Assembly (NCBI GenBank): GCA_004431415.1
Contig: QPMI01000534.1
Span: forward strand, 62,001 to 126,000
Direction of reading: 5' to 3'
From: Cyanophora paradoxa
Taxonomy: Eukaryota > Glaucocystophyceae > Cyanophorales > Cyanophoraceae
DNA: 64,000 bases
Position 1 is the stretch's first letter; each line of letters starts with the position of its first letter. Under the pieces are notes generated by a model, which ran no database searches, was not told where the DNA came from, and saw only the letters and a program-made list of their open reading frames with translations. Of the stretch, positions 1 through 11,975 are shown one piece after another. Position numbers and translations under genes: made by a program.

Positions 1-456
1 TAGGGGTCCAGGCCTAGCCTAGTAGGGTGACGCTTCTTCTATATATATATTTGCTATAGATGTCGCAGTGCTTCTTAAGCTTGTCGACGTCTAGATCTGT
101 GCAGTGCGAATTCAACTGTAAATATATATATGTGCGCTTGCCGCAGTGCTGGGGCATCTTGATCATCGGATCGTACGCGTGATTAGATCATCATATGCAT
201 GGGACCCGGGAGTAAATTTACGGCGAAGGCGTCGACTACGTATACGCTCCTCGCAATCGCGCGTGGTTATGGAGTTCGAGCGAGCCGGAAACTAGTTTTC
301 ATTCTCCTCCTCTGTCTAGTTCTCCTCTCGTCTCGAGCTCGAGCTCCCCTCCGATTCGAAATTCTAGATCTCCTCTTCGCGAGCTCCCCCTCCGTTGCAT
401 CTGCACCTGCACCTGCATGCGCGTTTTTAAATATAAGCATGCATGCATACGCAGCC
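1..456. other. upstream intergenic DNA
   Basis: No gene is recognisable here. The stretch has short TA microsatellites (near 41-52 and 122-131) and many hexamer palindromes. An open frame runs from 199 into the downstream F-box gene, but its residues before 457 are low-complexity and resemble no family, so they were left out of the gene. Confidence 0.4.
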
Positions 457-2343
457 ATGGTCGAGCATCCCACCCTCGTCGACGTCGTGCCGGACGCCAT
501 TCTGCTTCGCATCTTCGATCTCGTGCTCGACGCCGAGAGCCCGCCCGGACCCTTCACGCCCATCTCTGCGGTAATCGCCGCTCATTGAATTAAAGAGCAC
601 TCAATGGCGCGAATTGAGCTTATCGCTGAAATGGGCGCGCGGGTTTCGCACGCGAATTCGAAGGTTTGCAGGCGATTTCGCGCCCTGCAGGGCGGGCACC
701 GCAGAACGCTTGAAGTCTCGGAGGGGGCGATCGTCGCTTATTCTTCCCTGGCTCGGGCCTGCGCGCGGATGCCGAATCTGGAGCGCATCAGCCTCGTCGA
801 CGGGTGCGCGCGCGATTTTCAGATCTAGACCTGCGCGTGATGCATTGGGTGTGAATTGGAAAATCATGCGCAGCTTGATTCTCAAAGGTTCGTGGCTCCG
901 TATCTTGCTTGACTTCACCGCATGCGCACCTCATGATCACTCGCGATCGGCTCGCTTATATTACCGCGCGCTGATCACATGAAGATCAAGATTTCGATGA
1001 GCCGCCCTCGAGCTCCGAATATCCGCCGCCGTTCGCGTTCTCTCCTTACTCGGCCGCGGGCTCGACATCTGCAGCCGCCTCTAGCTCAGCCACAGCATCC
1101 GGCCACGAATACGCTGGTGCAATTTTATGCCTTGGGGGTCCGATCGCGATATTATGTGCGATGCTGATATATTCTAGATACCGGCAGTTCCGCCATCGGG
1201 ATCTCCCCTTGGCTGAGATGGCTCCGCGATGCAGTTGGGCGGCTTTTTGTCCGCAGCAGCGCTAGCTGCAGCGGAGTTGCAGACATACAGCAGCAGGCGC
1301 CGGCGCCCCTGCTGAAGGCTCTGACGGTAAGCGGATACACGCTCAGGCATTTCTTGGAGTCAGAGTACGGCGGATCGTGTACGATGACGAGCGCGGAAGA
1401 AGCCATCGTTCGATCCCGGTTGGAGGCATCGAAGCTGTGGACAAGCAAGTGCACCAACGCATCCCAGTATCCAAAGGTAGCTAGCTCAATATATGTAGCT
1501 GTATGCAACTATTCGAAGCACCGATTCGAATTTCTTCCTTACGATTGAGTTACTCTGGCTAGCTGAATTTAATTCGAATTCGAAACACATATATACATGC
1601 GTACGCGTAGATATCGCTATCGCTAATTATATAATCGAACACCGCTTGATATCGATCGCGATTATCGCAGATCCCCATCTTCTTCGCTTTGGCGCCTCTG
1701 CCCATCCGCCTCGACGTGCTCGAAGAGCTTCGACTGGTGCGCACTAGAGCAGCTGTGTAGCAATTCGTCATCTCAGAGTCTGACCTCTCTTGCAATTTAT
1801 TTCTTTTGTACCAGATCAACATAAATAACTGGGACTTTCTCGAGAGGTTCGAAGTCCCGTTCCTCGGGGGCCTCGTCCTGCCGCAGTGCGCGTCGCTGCG
1901 GACGCTGGAGGTCTCGGGGAAGGACTTGAGCAACAAGGCCATGTTCTCCCTCGCTGTATCTTTCAGCGGCCACCTGGCAGAGACCGTGCGGCGCCGCCGC
2001 TCCGGCCCCCTGAATCGGTGCGAACTTGAAGACTGCCTGGCGCGGGCGGCCCGCTAGCGCTCGAGCTCCGATCCGCACATTCGCGATCGCGAGCCGCCGC
2101 GGCAGGGTCATCGTGACCTCTACATCTCTCCAAGTCTTCTTCGCGCCGGAGGTGGCGCTGGCGCTGGTCCGCTCCTTCGGCGTGCTGCCCGTCCGCGCCG
2201 TGCAGCTCGGGTTCCGCGTGTGGTCCGGCACGCGCAACCGCGACGAGGTGACGATCGCGCGGCTGCAGCGCGCGGCCGCCGAGGCCCGGCGCCGCAACCC
2301 CGCCCTCGAATCCATTCACGTGTCGGTCTTGGACTCCAACTAA
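457..2343 (+). CDS. F-box/LRR-type protein, multi-exon
   Basis: Probable substrate adaptor of an SCF (CUL1-RING) ubiquitin ligase. The chosen start at 457 opens directly into an F-box-like stretch, LVDVVPDAILLRIFDLVLD. After a short intron this continues into VCRRFRAL near 676, the usual end of an F-box, and then ACARMPNLERISLVD, a leucine-rich-repeat style segment. Further LRR-like exons are visible around 1310-1475 (LLKALTVSGYTLRHF), 1815-1978 (CASLRTLEVSGKDLSN) and 2140-2343, ending in TAA. Exon joins between 830 and 1300 are not resolved. A protein of the same style lies at 57.3-59.7 kb, sharing the phrase RMPNLE-I. The substrate is unknown. The F-box call is reasonably sure; exact exon structure is not. 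Confidence 0.6.
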
Positions 2344-2618
2344 ATGCTAAGCCGTGGAAATTCGAGGAAATTGCTTTGCACTAGTACTCTTATCGAGGGA
2401 ATTCAAATCATAGAGCGGGTACTTCGACTGATCACGATCGGGGATTTCGAGTGAAAGACTGTTTGTAATTCCAAAACTATCAATAATAGACGTAGTAATA
2501 TATCGTGGCCAGGGTGGCCAGGTCAGCTAGGCGAAATTCGCGCAGGCCAGGGGGCCAGGGGGCCCGCGAAATTCGCTCTGCGAAAGTCGCATTAGGATTC
2601 ACTGAGTCATGATCAGAT

Positions 2619-4010
2619 TTAAGAATCGATAGAGGGACTAATCGTAGTTACAGAACAATAGCCAGAGGGCCGGCTGCAGGGCGGGGGCGGGATGGTTCCG
2701 AAGTTCGCGGGCTCTGCTGCAGCGACCGTGGACCGACGCCGCCGCGCAAGGCGGGCCCCGCGAGGCCTCGGGGCTAGGGAAGCCCCAGAGAGACCACGAC
2801 CTGCCGGGGCCAGGCCCGTCAGCGAGGCGGCGCGGGAGGGGAGGGGAGGGGGGGGGGCCGGGGGGACCTGCAGGGAGCCGGAGTCGACGCCGACGGCGGC
2901 GGCGGCGAGGGCCGACCCCGTCGCCAGTGCGCTCCGCGTCACCTGCGCCCGCGCCCCGCGCTCGAGCTCGGCCCCGCTGCCTCGGATCGCGCGGGCGGGC
3001 GGGCGCCCGGGCGCACCTTCACGTCGGGGCGGAGGGAGGAGAGCAGGGCGAACGAAGCGTGGTAGGAGCGCACCGCCGCCGCGCCCTGCATGCCGGGGGG
3101 TACACGTGAGACGACGAGGCAGGGGAGGGGCCGGGGGCCGGGGCTGGATTGAATTGTTAAGGGGCGCGCGCGCCTGGACGTTGATGGAGAGGTGGAGGCG
3201 GTGGACGGCGCGGGCGCGGGAGAGGTACACAGCGATGTCCTCGGGGCTCACGTTGCACGCCCGCCGCACCTGCCGGCGCTCTAATGTAAGAGGAAGAAGG
3301 GCGGGCGGGCGGGATAGGGGGCAGAAGGCTGCCTCGAGGGCCTCGAGGTGGGAGCAGTGCTCCGAGAGCCAGTGGGGCCCCGCCTCGGAGCCGTCCCCGC
3401 CGCCCTCGAGCGAGGCCCGCAGGCGGCGCAGGCGCGGGGCGCGGGCGAGCAGCTGGACGAGGTGGAAGGGCGTGCGCGAGGGGCCGCCCAGCGTCCGCGG
3501 CAGGCCGAGGCGCTCGAGCGCGCGCCCGTGCCGCTCGCCCAGCGCCGCCAGGTCGACCGACGAGCCGTCGCAGCAGTGCAGGAGGACGCCTGCGCAGGCC
3601 GCGGCGTCCGTCAGAGTTCGGGAGGAGCGGCGGCGGGGGGCCGGGGGGCCGACGGGGCGGGGGCGGACCCTCGCCCAGGTCGAGCTCGCGCAGGCGGCGG
3701 CCGGCCAGCCCGCCGCCCGCGACGAACGCGGCGAGGTCGGCCCCCGCGACGGTGCCCTGGCCCGTCACCACCAGCACCTGCGCAGCCACCGCGAGCGCGT
3801 CAGAGCCGGCGGGCGGGCGGGCGGGCGGGCGGGCCTCGAGGAACCCGGCGAGGGCGCGGAGGGCGCCCGAGGCGAGGCGGCTGACGGCCGAGGCGGCGGA
3901 GGCGCCGGCGCCGGCGCCGGAGGCGGCCGGGGCGCAGAGGTGGAGGCGGAGCTCGGTGAGGGAGGGGAGGGAGCCGGAGCGGAGGGCGGCGAGGGCGGCG
4001 GCGGGGGCGA
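2619..4010 (-). pseudogene. 5'-truncated F-box/LRR copy A
   Basis: Partial copy of the F-box/LRR gene found complete at 10.3-13.5 kb. Reading on the minus strand it keeps segments such as ELRLHLCAPAASGAGAG, VLVVTGQGTVAGADLAAF, LRELDLGEGP and ACNVSPEDIAVYLSRARA, which align with the intact copy. The F-box and all upstream exons are missing: homology stops where the AT-rich minisatellite begins at 4011. It also lacks the exon with ALASVHGACLTALHL that copy B retains. It could be transcribed from a new upstream sequence, but a functional F-box adaptor cannot be made from it. Confidence 0.6.
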
Positions 4011-4149
4011 CATATATTTGAGAGCCTCGCGCGATCGGGGCGAGCGACGTATATTTGAGAGCCTCGCGCGATCGGGGCGAGCGCGAACCCCCGGGACACG
4101 TTTAGTTCGTTTACGTATATTTTAGAGCCTCGCGCGATCGGGGCGAGCG
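4011..4149. repeat. 36-bp minisatellite, three units
   Basis: Three copies of a unit built on TATATTTGAGAGCCTCGCG followed by CGATCGGGGCGAGCG, at about 4011-4047, 4048-4083 and 4114-4149, the last two separated by about 30 bp. The block lies exactly at the edge of the truncated F-box copy and is duplicated at 7992-8130, so it predates the tandem duplication. Confidence 0.85.
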
Positions 4150-4349
4150 CCAGTCAAACGTTGTTTGAAATTCCGATATTTGATTATGATCAGGGGCGAG
4201 CGGCGAGGGCGGCGGCGACCTCGACGAGCAGGTCCGCCCGCCCCGACTCCGCGAGCTCCCGGTACTCCCCCGAGGCCGCCACCGCCGCCGCCTGACCGAC
4301 CGTCGAACGTCAGGAAAATGCGTATACCTCTCTGCGTGGAAGCTCGAGT

Positions 4350-5956
4350 CTAGCAATGAACTAGCTCGAGCACGTTTGCGGTGATGGTGGCGAGGGCTGC
4401 CGCGCGGAGGCCGCGGCAGTTCGTCTGGTCGGCCACCACCAGAGCCCGCAGCGCTGCGCAACGAAAATCGCGATCGGGTTTCTCCGCATAAATTTCGGCA
4501 AAGGTCCGGGAGATCTAACGGTGAGCGGGCGCACCCTCGGAAGCACACAGCGCATCGGGCTTGCTGAGCGAGGCAACGATGCAGCGAACTAGGTCATTAA
4601 TCTCGTAGAAGTGAGCCGCTTGCAGGAGCTCCAGAGCGAGCAGGCACTCTGAGGCTGTCCTCGGGCCCTTCAAGAAGAACGATCCGATTCCGCCAGCGGG
4701 AGGCACGCGGCCATCGAAGACGATCTTCAAGCGCGTAGCGTGAGAGATTATGAAATTCATCGAAATCGAAATACCACAAGCGATGCAGCACCTCTCCTGT
4801 GTAGATGAAGCAAATCAGATTGCGAATTGTTTGCGAGCTGTGTGCCGTAATGGTTATCAAACTTGAGTTACTTTCCAGCATCCCAGCGGCCAGCATTCGA
4901 CGGAAAAAAGGACTTCGCATCTGTTTACACATGTCCAGCGGTCATGATCAAGAAAAGCATCCGCGGCGCATAGTGATGCATATGAAACTTAATTTTATTA
5001 CAATTCAGAATACCGTTAGAATGAATGAATGTGCAGAGAAGACATCCGGAGGGTCGTTCGGGTTCAAGGTTGAAACGGAGAATTTAATGTCTGGCGATGG
5101 AAAGCCATTGCCGCTGCCGAACTCATGATCACTTGAGCTTGCCAAGGTCTGCTCATTTGAAATACAGCGAGACGCCATCGCTCGCAGATTTCGCAGCATA
5201 GAATTCTGGTCTGAAGAATTTCGAAGCAAACAAATCGAGATGAAGTCAGAAACTCGAACTGTTAATGAATGCCAGGAGCATCGGATATTGAAGAACGCGC
5301 ACCTAGAAATCTGTCGGGATCCGCGGCCACATTCACGCCGGCCGCCTGAACTCGGAGATACTCGAGCACCGTCGCACTGAAGTCCTCACATTCCTGCTGA
5401 TCTAGGACACCGGGGGACAGAGGAGAAATTATCCGGACATTGGGCCGCAGCGCGAGAATGTATTGCGGCAACTTCGAGAGTTCATTGCACTCGCAATGAA
5501 AATGATTCAACTTCCTTAGCAGGCCGAGCTCGATCGGCAACCCTTGAATGCGATTTTTTGTCACGTTGAGGTACTCGAGCTCCATGCACGATCCGAGCTC
5601 GGGAGGCAGAGAGGATAGCATGTTCTTTTGCAGAGAGAGCTTCCGGAGCAGGCAGAGCTGCCCGATTGCTGCCGGCACCGACGAGAGCCGGTTTTCGCTC
5701 AGGTCGAGAATTTGGAGCCTCTTCAGCTGCGCGAGCTCCGAACCCAAAATCGCCGGAATCGCGTTTCCCGCGAGGTAAAGCGCCTCAACATTTTTGGGAC
5801 TTCATCGGAAGGCCAGGCGCGCAATGTTTTCCGTTTTGGGGAAGCAGCTTGGCCCAGCTCGAGGACGTACATGCTGGATACTAACTGCTCGAGAATGCTT
5901 AAAATTAAAACAATGTGCGCAGGGACCGTCGGACTGACTGACAAGGCGGCGGGCAC
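4350..5956 (-). pseudogene. LRR-BTB protein, copy A (frameshifted)
   Basis: Near-identical duplicate of the LRR-BTB gene at 8331-9942. It encodes canonical leucine-rich repeats (for example LQILDLSENRLSSVPAAIG, 5262-5747) and then a BTB/POZ domain in exons read as PDIKFSVSTLNP, MRSPFFRRMLAAGML, ICFIYTGEV and LLALELLQAAHFYEIND, ending in NVLELVHC. Relative to copy B it has a 1-bp deletion in a G run near 5790, which breaks the frame between the N-terminal segment and the first LRR, and it lacks 5 bp (ATCCG) near 4509, which shifts the last exon. At the LRR-to-BTB exon junction near 5309, however, copy A keeps the frame that copy B loses. BTB-LRR proteins typically act as CUL3 substrate adaptors. 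Assembly error in homopolymers could explain the 1-bp change. Confidence 0.55.
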
Positions 5957-6329
5957 GCGCCAATGTTTGTGGTCTCTGGCTGATCCGCTCCCCCCCCTTC
6001 CCCCCCCCCCCTCCCCTCAACCCCCAACCCCCCCTGTCGACCCCCTCTACATATACCCCTCTCTTCTCAACCCATGCTCGAGTTCTCTCAAAATCTCTTT
6101 CCCCACACGAACCCTCTGCCGGGCCTGAAGGAAGGGAGCTGGCCACAGGCCAGTCTGATCAAGAACAAAATTTGCGAGGACCAGGCCTAGGGCGGAAGCA
6201 GCCCGCCCGCCCGGCCCTCGAGATCCACATCCAGCTAGCCCGCAATACTCGCGCGGAGCTAGCCACATTCAGCATCAAGGTTAATGAATCGATAGAAGGA
6301 AATAACTAGTGCTAGTTAGAGCACTAGGG
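5957..6329. other. 5' flank of LRR-BTB copy A with polypyrimidine tract
   Basis: Non-coding by inspection. It has a C-rich tract (about 5990-6030), then a stretch ending in the repeated phrase ACTAGTGCTAGTTAGAGC near 6306, which is also present at 10295 in the next unit. It probably contains the promoter of copy A on the minus strand; no TATA box or other element could be assigned. Confidence 0.35.
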
Positions 6330-7991
6330 CTAGTGGGCCGGCTTGCTCTGGGGGCCCGGGGGAGAGAGGGGGGGGGGGGGGGGCGGAGGGGGGGGGGGGG
6401 CGGAAGCGGGACGGCCAGCGGGCTCTGCTGCAGCGAATGCCGCCGCCGCCGCGCAAGGCCCCGCGAGGCCCGGGGCTAGGGAAGCCCCAGAGAGACCACG
6501 ACCTGCCATGGCCAGGCCCGTCAGCGGCGCGCCGGCAACGAGGCCGCGCAAGGGAGGGAGGGCCGGGGGACCTGCAGGGAGCCGGAGTCGACGCCGACGG
6601 CGGCGGCGGCGAGGGCGGATCCCGTCGCCAGCGCGCTCCGCGTCACCTGCGCCCGCGCAGCGCCGCGCGCCTCGGATCGCGCGGGCGCGCGCGCGGGCGC
6701 CCGGGCGCACCTTTACGTCGGGGCGGAGGGAGGAGAGCAGGGCGAACGAGGCGTGGTAGGAGCGCACCGCCGCCGCGCCCTGCATGCCGGGGGGTACACG
6801 TGAGACGACAAGGGAGGGGAGGGGCCGGGGCCGGGGCTGGATCGAATTGTGAAGGGGCGCGCCTGGACGTTGATGGAGAGGTGGAGGCGGCGGACGGCGC
6901 GGGCGCGGGAGAGGTACACGGCGATGTCCTCCGGGCTCACGTTGCACGCCCGCCGCACCTGCCGGCGCTCTAATGTAAGAGGGAGAAGGGCGGGCGGGCG
7001 GGCGGGATAGGCTGCCTCGAGGGCCTCGAGGTGGGAGCAGTGCTCGGAGAGCCAGTGGGGGCCGGCCTCGGAGCCGTCCCCGCCGCCCTCGAGCGAGGCC
7101 CGCAGGCGGCGCAGGCGCGGGGCGCGCGCGAGCAGCTGGACGAGGTGGAAGGGCGTGCGCGAGGGGCCGCCCAGCGTCCGCGGGAGGCCGAGCCGCTCGC
7201 GGGCGCGCCCGTGCCGCTCGCCCAGCGCCGCCAGGTCGACCGACGAGCCGTCGCAGCAGTGCAGCAGGACCCCTGCGCAGGCGGCGTGGGGCAGCGGCGG
7301 CGTCCGTCAGAGCTCGGGAGGAGCAGCGGCGGGGCCGGCGGGGCGGCGGGGGCGGGGCGGACCCTCGCCCAGGTCGAGCTCGCGCAGGCGGCGGCCGGCC
7401 GGCCCGCCGCCCGTCACGAACGCCGCGAGGTCGGCCCCCGCGACGGTGCCCTGGCCCGTCACCACCAGCACCTGCGCAGCCGCCGCGAGCCCGTCAGAGC
7501 CGACGGGCGGGGCGGGCGGGGCGGGCGGGCCTCGAGGAAGCCGGCGAGGGCGCGCAGGGCGCCCGAGGCGAGGCGGCTGACGGCCGAGGCGGCGGAGGCG
7601 CCGGCGCCGGCGCCGGAGGCGGCCGGGGCGCAGAGGTGGAGGCGGAGCTCGGTGAGGGAGGGGAGGGAGCCGGAGCGGAGGGCGGCGAGGCGGCGGCGGG
7701 GCGACGGAGTCCTCGCGCAGGTGCAGCGCCGTGAGGCACGCGCCGTGGACCGACGCCAGCGCCCGCACGTCCGCCAGCTCGGGCTCGCCCTCGGGCCGGG
7801 GGCGCCAGCGCGCGGGCGGCGAGGGCGGCGAGGAGGGGCGGCGCGGGGCGGCGGAGGAGGGCGTTGAGGTCGGGGAGGGCGAGGCGGAGGCCGGGCCCCT
7901 CCAGGTCGACGCGGGCGAGGCACCGGAGCGAGGCTAGGAGCCGCCCCGCGTCCGCCGGCTCGAAGCCCGGCGCCAGCGGCGGCGGGGGCGA
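6330..7991 (-). pseudogene. 5'-truncated F-box/LRR copy B
   Basis: Second partial copy of the F-box/LRR gene. It extends further 5' than copy A and includes DAGRLLASLRCLARVDLEGP near 7920 and ALASVHGACLTALHLRED near 7740, then the same 3' exons. Homology with the intact gene ends at about 7985, where the minisatellite starts. No F-box, start codon or upstream exon is present, so it is read as a duplication by-product. It is closer in sequence to the intact copy than copy A is, so the two truncated copies arose at different times or copy A has decayed more. Confidence 0.6.
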
Positions 7992-8130
7992 CATATATTT
8001 GAGAGCCTCGCGCGATCGGGGCGAGCGACGTATATTTGAGAGCCTCGCGCGATCGGGGCGAGCGCGAACCCCCGGGACACGTTTAGTTCGTTTACGTATA
8101 TTTTAGAGCCTCGCGCGATCGGGGCGAGAG
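7992..8130. repeat. 36-bp minisatellite, duplicated block
   Basis: Copy of the three-unit minisatellite at 4011-4149, offset by 3981 bp. The last unit ends GGGGCGAGAG instead of GGGGCGAGCG. It again sits at the breakpoint of a truncated F-box copy. Confidence 0.85.
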
Positions 8131-8330
8131 CCAGTCAAACGTTGTTTGAAATTCCGATATTTGATTATGATCAGGGGCGAGCGGCGAGGGCGGCGGCGAC
8201 CTCGACGAGCAGGTCCGCCCGCCCCGACTCCGCGAGCTCCCGGTACTCCCCCGAGGCCGCCACCGCCGCCGCCTGACCGACCGTCGAACGTCAGGAAAAT
8301 GCGTATACCTCTCTGCGTGGAAGCTCGAGT

Positions 8331-9942
8331 CTAGCAATGAACTAGCTCGAGCACGTTTGCGGTGATGGTGGCGAGGGCTGCCGCGCGGAGGCCGCGGCAG
8401 TTCGTCTGGTCGGCCACCACCAGAGCCCGCAGCGCTGCGCAACGAAAATCGCGATCGGGTTTCTCCGCATAAATTTCGGCAAAGGTCCGATCCGGGAGAT
8501 CTAACGGTGAGCGGGCGCACCCTCGGAAGCACACAGCGCATCGGGCTTGCTGAGCGAGGCAATGATGCAGCGAACTAGGTCATTAATCTCGTAGAAGTGA
8601 GCCGCTTGCAGGAGCTCCAGAGCGAGCAGGCACTCTGAGGCTGTCCTCGGGCCCTTCAAGAAGAACGATCCGATTCCGCCAGCGGGAGGCACGCGGCCAT
8701 CGAAGACGATCTTCAAGCGCGTAGCGTGAGAGATTATGAAATTCATCGAAATCGAAATACCACAAGCGATGCAGCACCTCTCCTGTGTAGATGAAGCAAA
8801 TCAGATTGCGAATTGTTTGCGAGCTGTGTGCCGTAATGGTTATCAAACTTGAGTTACTTTCCAGCATCCCAGCGGCCAGCATTCGACGGAAAACAGGACT
8901 TCGCATCTGTTTACACATGTCCAGCGGTCATGATCAAGAAAAGCATCCGCGGCGCATAGTGATGCATATGAAACTTAATTTTATTACAATTCAGAATACC
9001 GTTAGAATGAATGAATGTGCAGAGAAGACATCCGGAGGGTCGTTCGGGTTCAAGGTTGAAACGGAGAATTTAATGTCTGGCGATGGAAAGCCATTGCCGC
9101 TGCCGAACTCATGATCACTTGAGCTTGCCAAGGTCTGCTCATTTGAAATACAGCGAGACGCCATCGCTCGCAGATTTCGCAGCATAGAATTCTGGTCTGA
9201 AGAATTTCGAAGCAAACAAATCGAGATGAAGTCAGAAACTCGAACTGTTAATGAATGCCAGGAGCATCGGATATTGAAGAACGCGCACCTAGAAATCTGT
9301 CGGATCCGCGGCCACATTCACGCCGGCCGCCTGAACTCGGAGATACTCGAGCACCGTCGCACTGAAGTCCTCACATTCCTGCTGATCTAGGACACCGGGG
9401 GACAGAGGAGAAATTATCCGGACATTGGGCCGCAGCGCGAGAATGTATTGCGGCAACTTCGAGAGTTCATTGCACTCGCAATGAAAATGATTCAACTTCC
9501 TTAGCAGGCCGAGCTCGATCGGCAACCCTTGAATGCGATTTTTTGTCACGTTGAGGTACTCGAGCTCCATGCACGATCCGAGCTCGGGAGGCAGAGAGGA
9601 TAGCATGTTCTTTTGCAGAGAGAGCTTCCGGAGCAGGCAGAGCTGCCCGATTGCTGCCGGCACCGACGAGAGCCGGTTTTCGCTCAGGTCGAGAATTTGG
9701 AGCCTCTTCAGCTGCGCGAGCTCCGAACCCAAAATCGCCGGAATCGCGTTTCCCGCGAGGTAAAGCGCCTCAACATTTTTGGGGACTTCATCGGAAGGCC
9801 AGGCGCGCAATGTTTTCCGTTTTGGGGAAGCAGCTTGGCCCAGCTCGAGGACGTACATGCTGGATACTAACTGCTCGAGAATGCTTAAAATTAAAACAAT
9901 GTGCGCAGGGACCGTCGGACTGACTGACAAGGCGGCGGGCAC
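8331..9942 (-). CDS. LRR-BTB protein, copy B
   Basis: Probable CUL3-type ubiquitin ligase adaptor. The start at 9942 opens a frame that runs through YLAGNAIPAIL into at least five leucine-rich repeats of the LxxLxLxxNxLxxLP kind (9300-9760). A BTB/POZ domain follows in separate exons: FSAHSFILT joins RSPVFRRMLAAGM across a 92-nt intron, and FIYTGEVLHRL joins ASECLLALELL across a GT-AG intron of about 120 nt. The last exon ends NVLELVHC before TAG at 8331-8333. Compared with copy A one base is missing in the GGATCC near 9301, giving an early stop right after the LRRs, so this copy could make an LRR-only protein. Whether that base is truly absent needs reads. The LRR and BTB domains are certain; integrity of the full reading frame is not. 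Confidence 0.65.
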
Positions 9943-10290
9943 GCGCCAATGTTTGTGGTCTCTGGCTGATCCGCTCCCCGCCCCCCTTCCTCCCCCCCCC
10001 TCCCCTCAACCCCCAACCCCCCCTGTCGACCCCCTCTACATATACCCCTCTCTTCTCAACCCATGCTCGAGTTCTCTCAAAATCTCTTTCCCCACACGAA
10101 CCCTCTGCCGGGCCTGAAGGAAGGGAGCTGGCCACAGGCCAGTCTGATCAAGAACAAAATTTGCGAGGACCAGGCCTAGGGCGGAAGCAGCCCGCCCGCC
10201 CGGCCCTCGAGATCCACATCCAGCTAGCCCGCAATACTCGCGCGGAGCTAGCCACATTCAGCATCAAGATTAATGAATCGATAGAAGGAA

Positions 10291-11975
10291 ATAACTAGTG
10301 CTAGTTAGAGCACTAGGGCTAGTGGGCCGGCTTGCTCTGGGGGCCCGGGGAGAGAGGGGGGGGGGGGGGGGGGGGGGGCGGAGGGGGGGGGGGCGGAAGC
10401 GGGACGGCCAGCGGGCTCTGCTGCAGCGAATGCCGCCGCCGCCGCGCAAGGCCCCGCGAGGCCCGGGGCTAGGGAAGCCCCAGAGAGACCACGACCTGCC
10501 ATGGCCAGGCCCGTCAGCGGCGCGCCGGCAACGAGGCCGCGCAAGGGAGGGAGGGCCGGGGGGACCTGCAGGGAGCCGGAGTCGACGCCGACGGCGGCGG
10601 CGGCGAGGCGGATCCCGTCGCCAGCGCGCTCCGCGTCACCTGCGCCCGCGCAGCGCCGCGCGCCTCGGATCGCGCGGGCGCGCGCGCGGGCGCCCGGGCG
10701 CACCTTTACGTCGGGGCGGAGGGAGGAGAGCAGGGCGAACGAGGCGTGGTAGGAGCGCACCGCCGCCGCGCCCTGCATGCCGGGGGGTACACGTGAGACG
10801 ACAAGGGAGGGGAGGGGCCGGGGCCGGGGCTGGATCGAATTGTGAAGGGGCGCGCCTGGACGTTGATGGAGAGGTGGAGGCGGCGGACGGCGCGGGCGCG
10901 GGAGAGGTACACGGCGATGTCCTCCGGGCTCACGTTGCACGCCCGCCGCACCTGCCGGCGCGCTAATGTAAGAGGAAGGGCGGGCGGGCGGGCGGGCGGG
11001 ATAGGCTGCCTCGAGGGCCTCGAGGTGGGAGCAGTGCTCGGAGAGCCAGTGGGGGCCGGCCTCGGAGCCGTCCCCGCCGCCCTCGAGCGAGGCCCGCAGG
11101 CGGCGCAGGCGCGGGGCGCGCGCGAGCAGCTGGACGAGGTGGAAGGGCGTGCGCGAGGGGCCGCCCAGCGTCCGCGGGAGGCCGAGCCGCTCGAGGCGCG
11201 CCCGTGCCGCTCGCCCAGCGCCGCCAGGTCGACCGACGAGCCGTCGCAGCAGTGCAGCAGGACCCCTGCGCAGGCGGCGTGGGGCAGCGGCGGCGTCCGT
11301 CAGAGCTCGGGAGGAGCGGCGGCGGGGCCGGCGGGGCGGCGGGGGCGGGGGCGGACCCTCGCCCAGGTCGAGCTCGCGCAGGCGGCGCCGGCCGGCCCGC
11401 CGCCCGTCACGAACGCCGCGAGGTCGGCCCCCGCGACGGTGCCTGGCCCGTCACCACCAGCACCTGCGCAGCCGCCGCGAGCCCGTCAGAGCCGACGGGG
11501 CGGGGCGGGGCGGGCGGGCGGGCCTCGAGGAAGCCGGCGAGGGCGCGGAGGGCGCCGGATGCGAGGCGGCTGACGGCCGAGGCGGCGGAGGCGCCGGCGC
11601 CGGCGCCGGAGGCGGCCGGGGAGCAGAGGTGGAGGCGGAGCTCGGTGAGGGAGGGGAGGGAGCCGGAGCGGAGGGCGGCGAGGCGGCGGCGGGGCGACGG
11701 AGTCCTCGCGCAGGTGCAGCGCCGTGAGGCACGCGCCGTGCACCGAGGCCAGCGCCCGCACGTCCGTCAGCTCGGGCTCGCCCTCGGGCCGGGGGCGCCC
11801 AGCGCGCGGGCGGCGAGGGCGCGAGGAGGGGCGGCGCGGGGCGGCGGAGGAGGGCGTTGAGGTCGGGGAGGCGAGGCGGAGGCCGGCCCCTCCAGGTCGA
11901 CGCGGGCGAGGCACCGGAGCGAGGCTAGGAGCCGCCCCGCGTCCGCCGGCTCGAAGCCCGGCGCCAGCGGCGGCG
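10291..11975. repeat. third, partial copy of the duplicated segment
   Basis: The 3' part of the intact F-box/LRR gene and its downstream flank are the source or sister of the blocks at 6302-7985 and, more distantly, 2626-4010. Homology ends near 11975, where this copy continues into unique upstream exons and the others switch to the minisatellite. Confidence 0.8.

Larger units (their letters stand above)
2626..6301. repeat. tandem segmental duplication, unit A
   Basis: First unit of a tandem array with a period of about 3.98-3.99 kb. The part at 4011-6301 is almost base-for-base the same as 7992-10290, with only scattered substitutions and small indels. The part at 2626-4010 matches 6302-7991 but is more diverged and lacks an internal block of about 280 bp that unit B retains. 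The unit carries an LRR-BTB gene copy and a truncated F-box/LRR copy, both on the minus strand. Confidence 0.85.
6302..10290. repeat. tandem segmental duplication, unit B
   Basis: Second unit of the array. Its right part (7992-10290) matches 4011-6301 almost exactly and its left part (6302-7991) matches 10291 to about 11975 of the intact F-box/LRR gene. The G-rich run near 6370-6402 is also present, longer, near 10337-10394, as expected for replication slippage after duplication. Confidence 0.88.
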
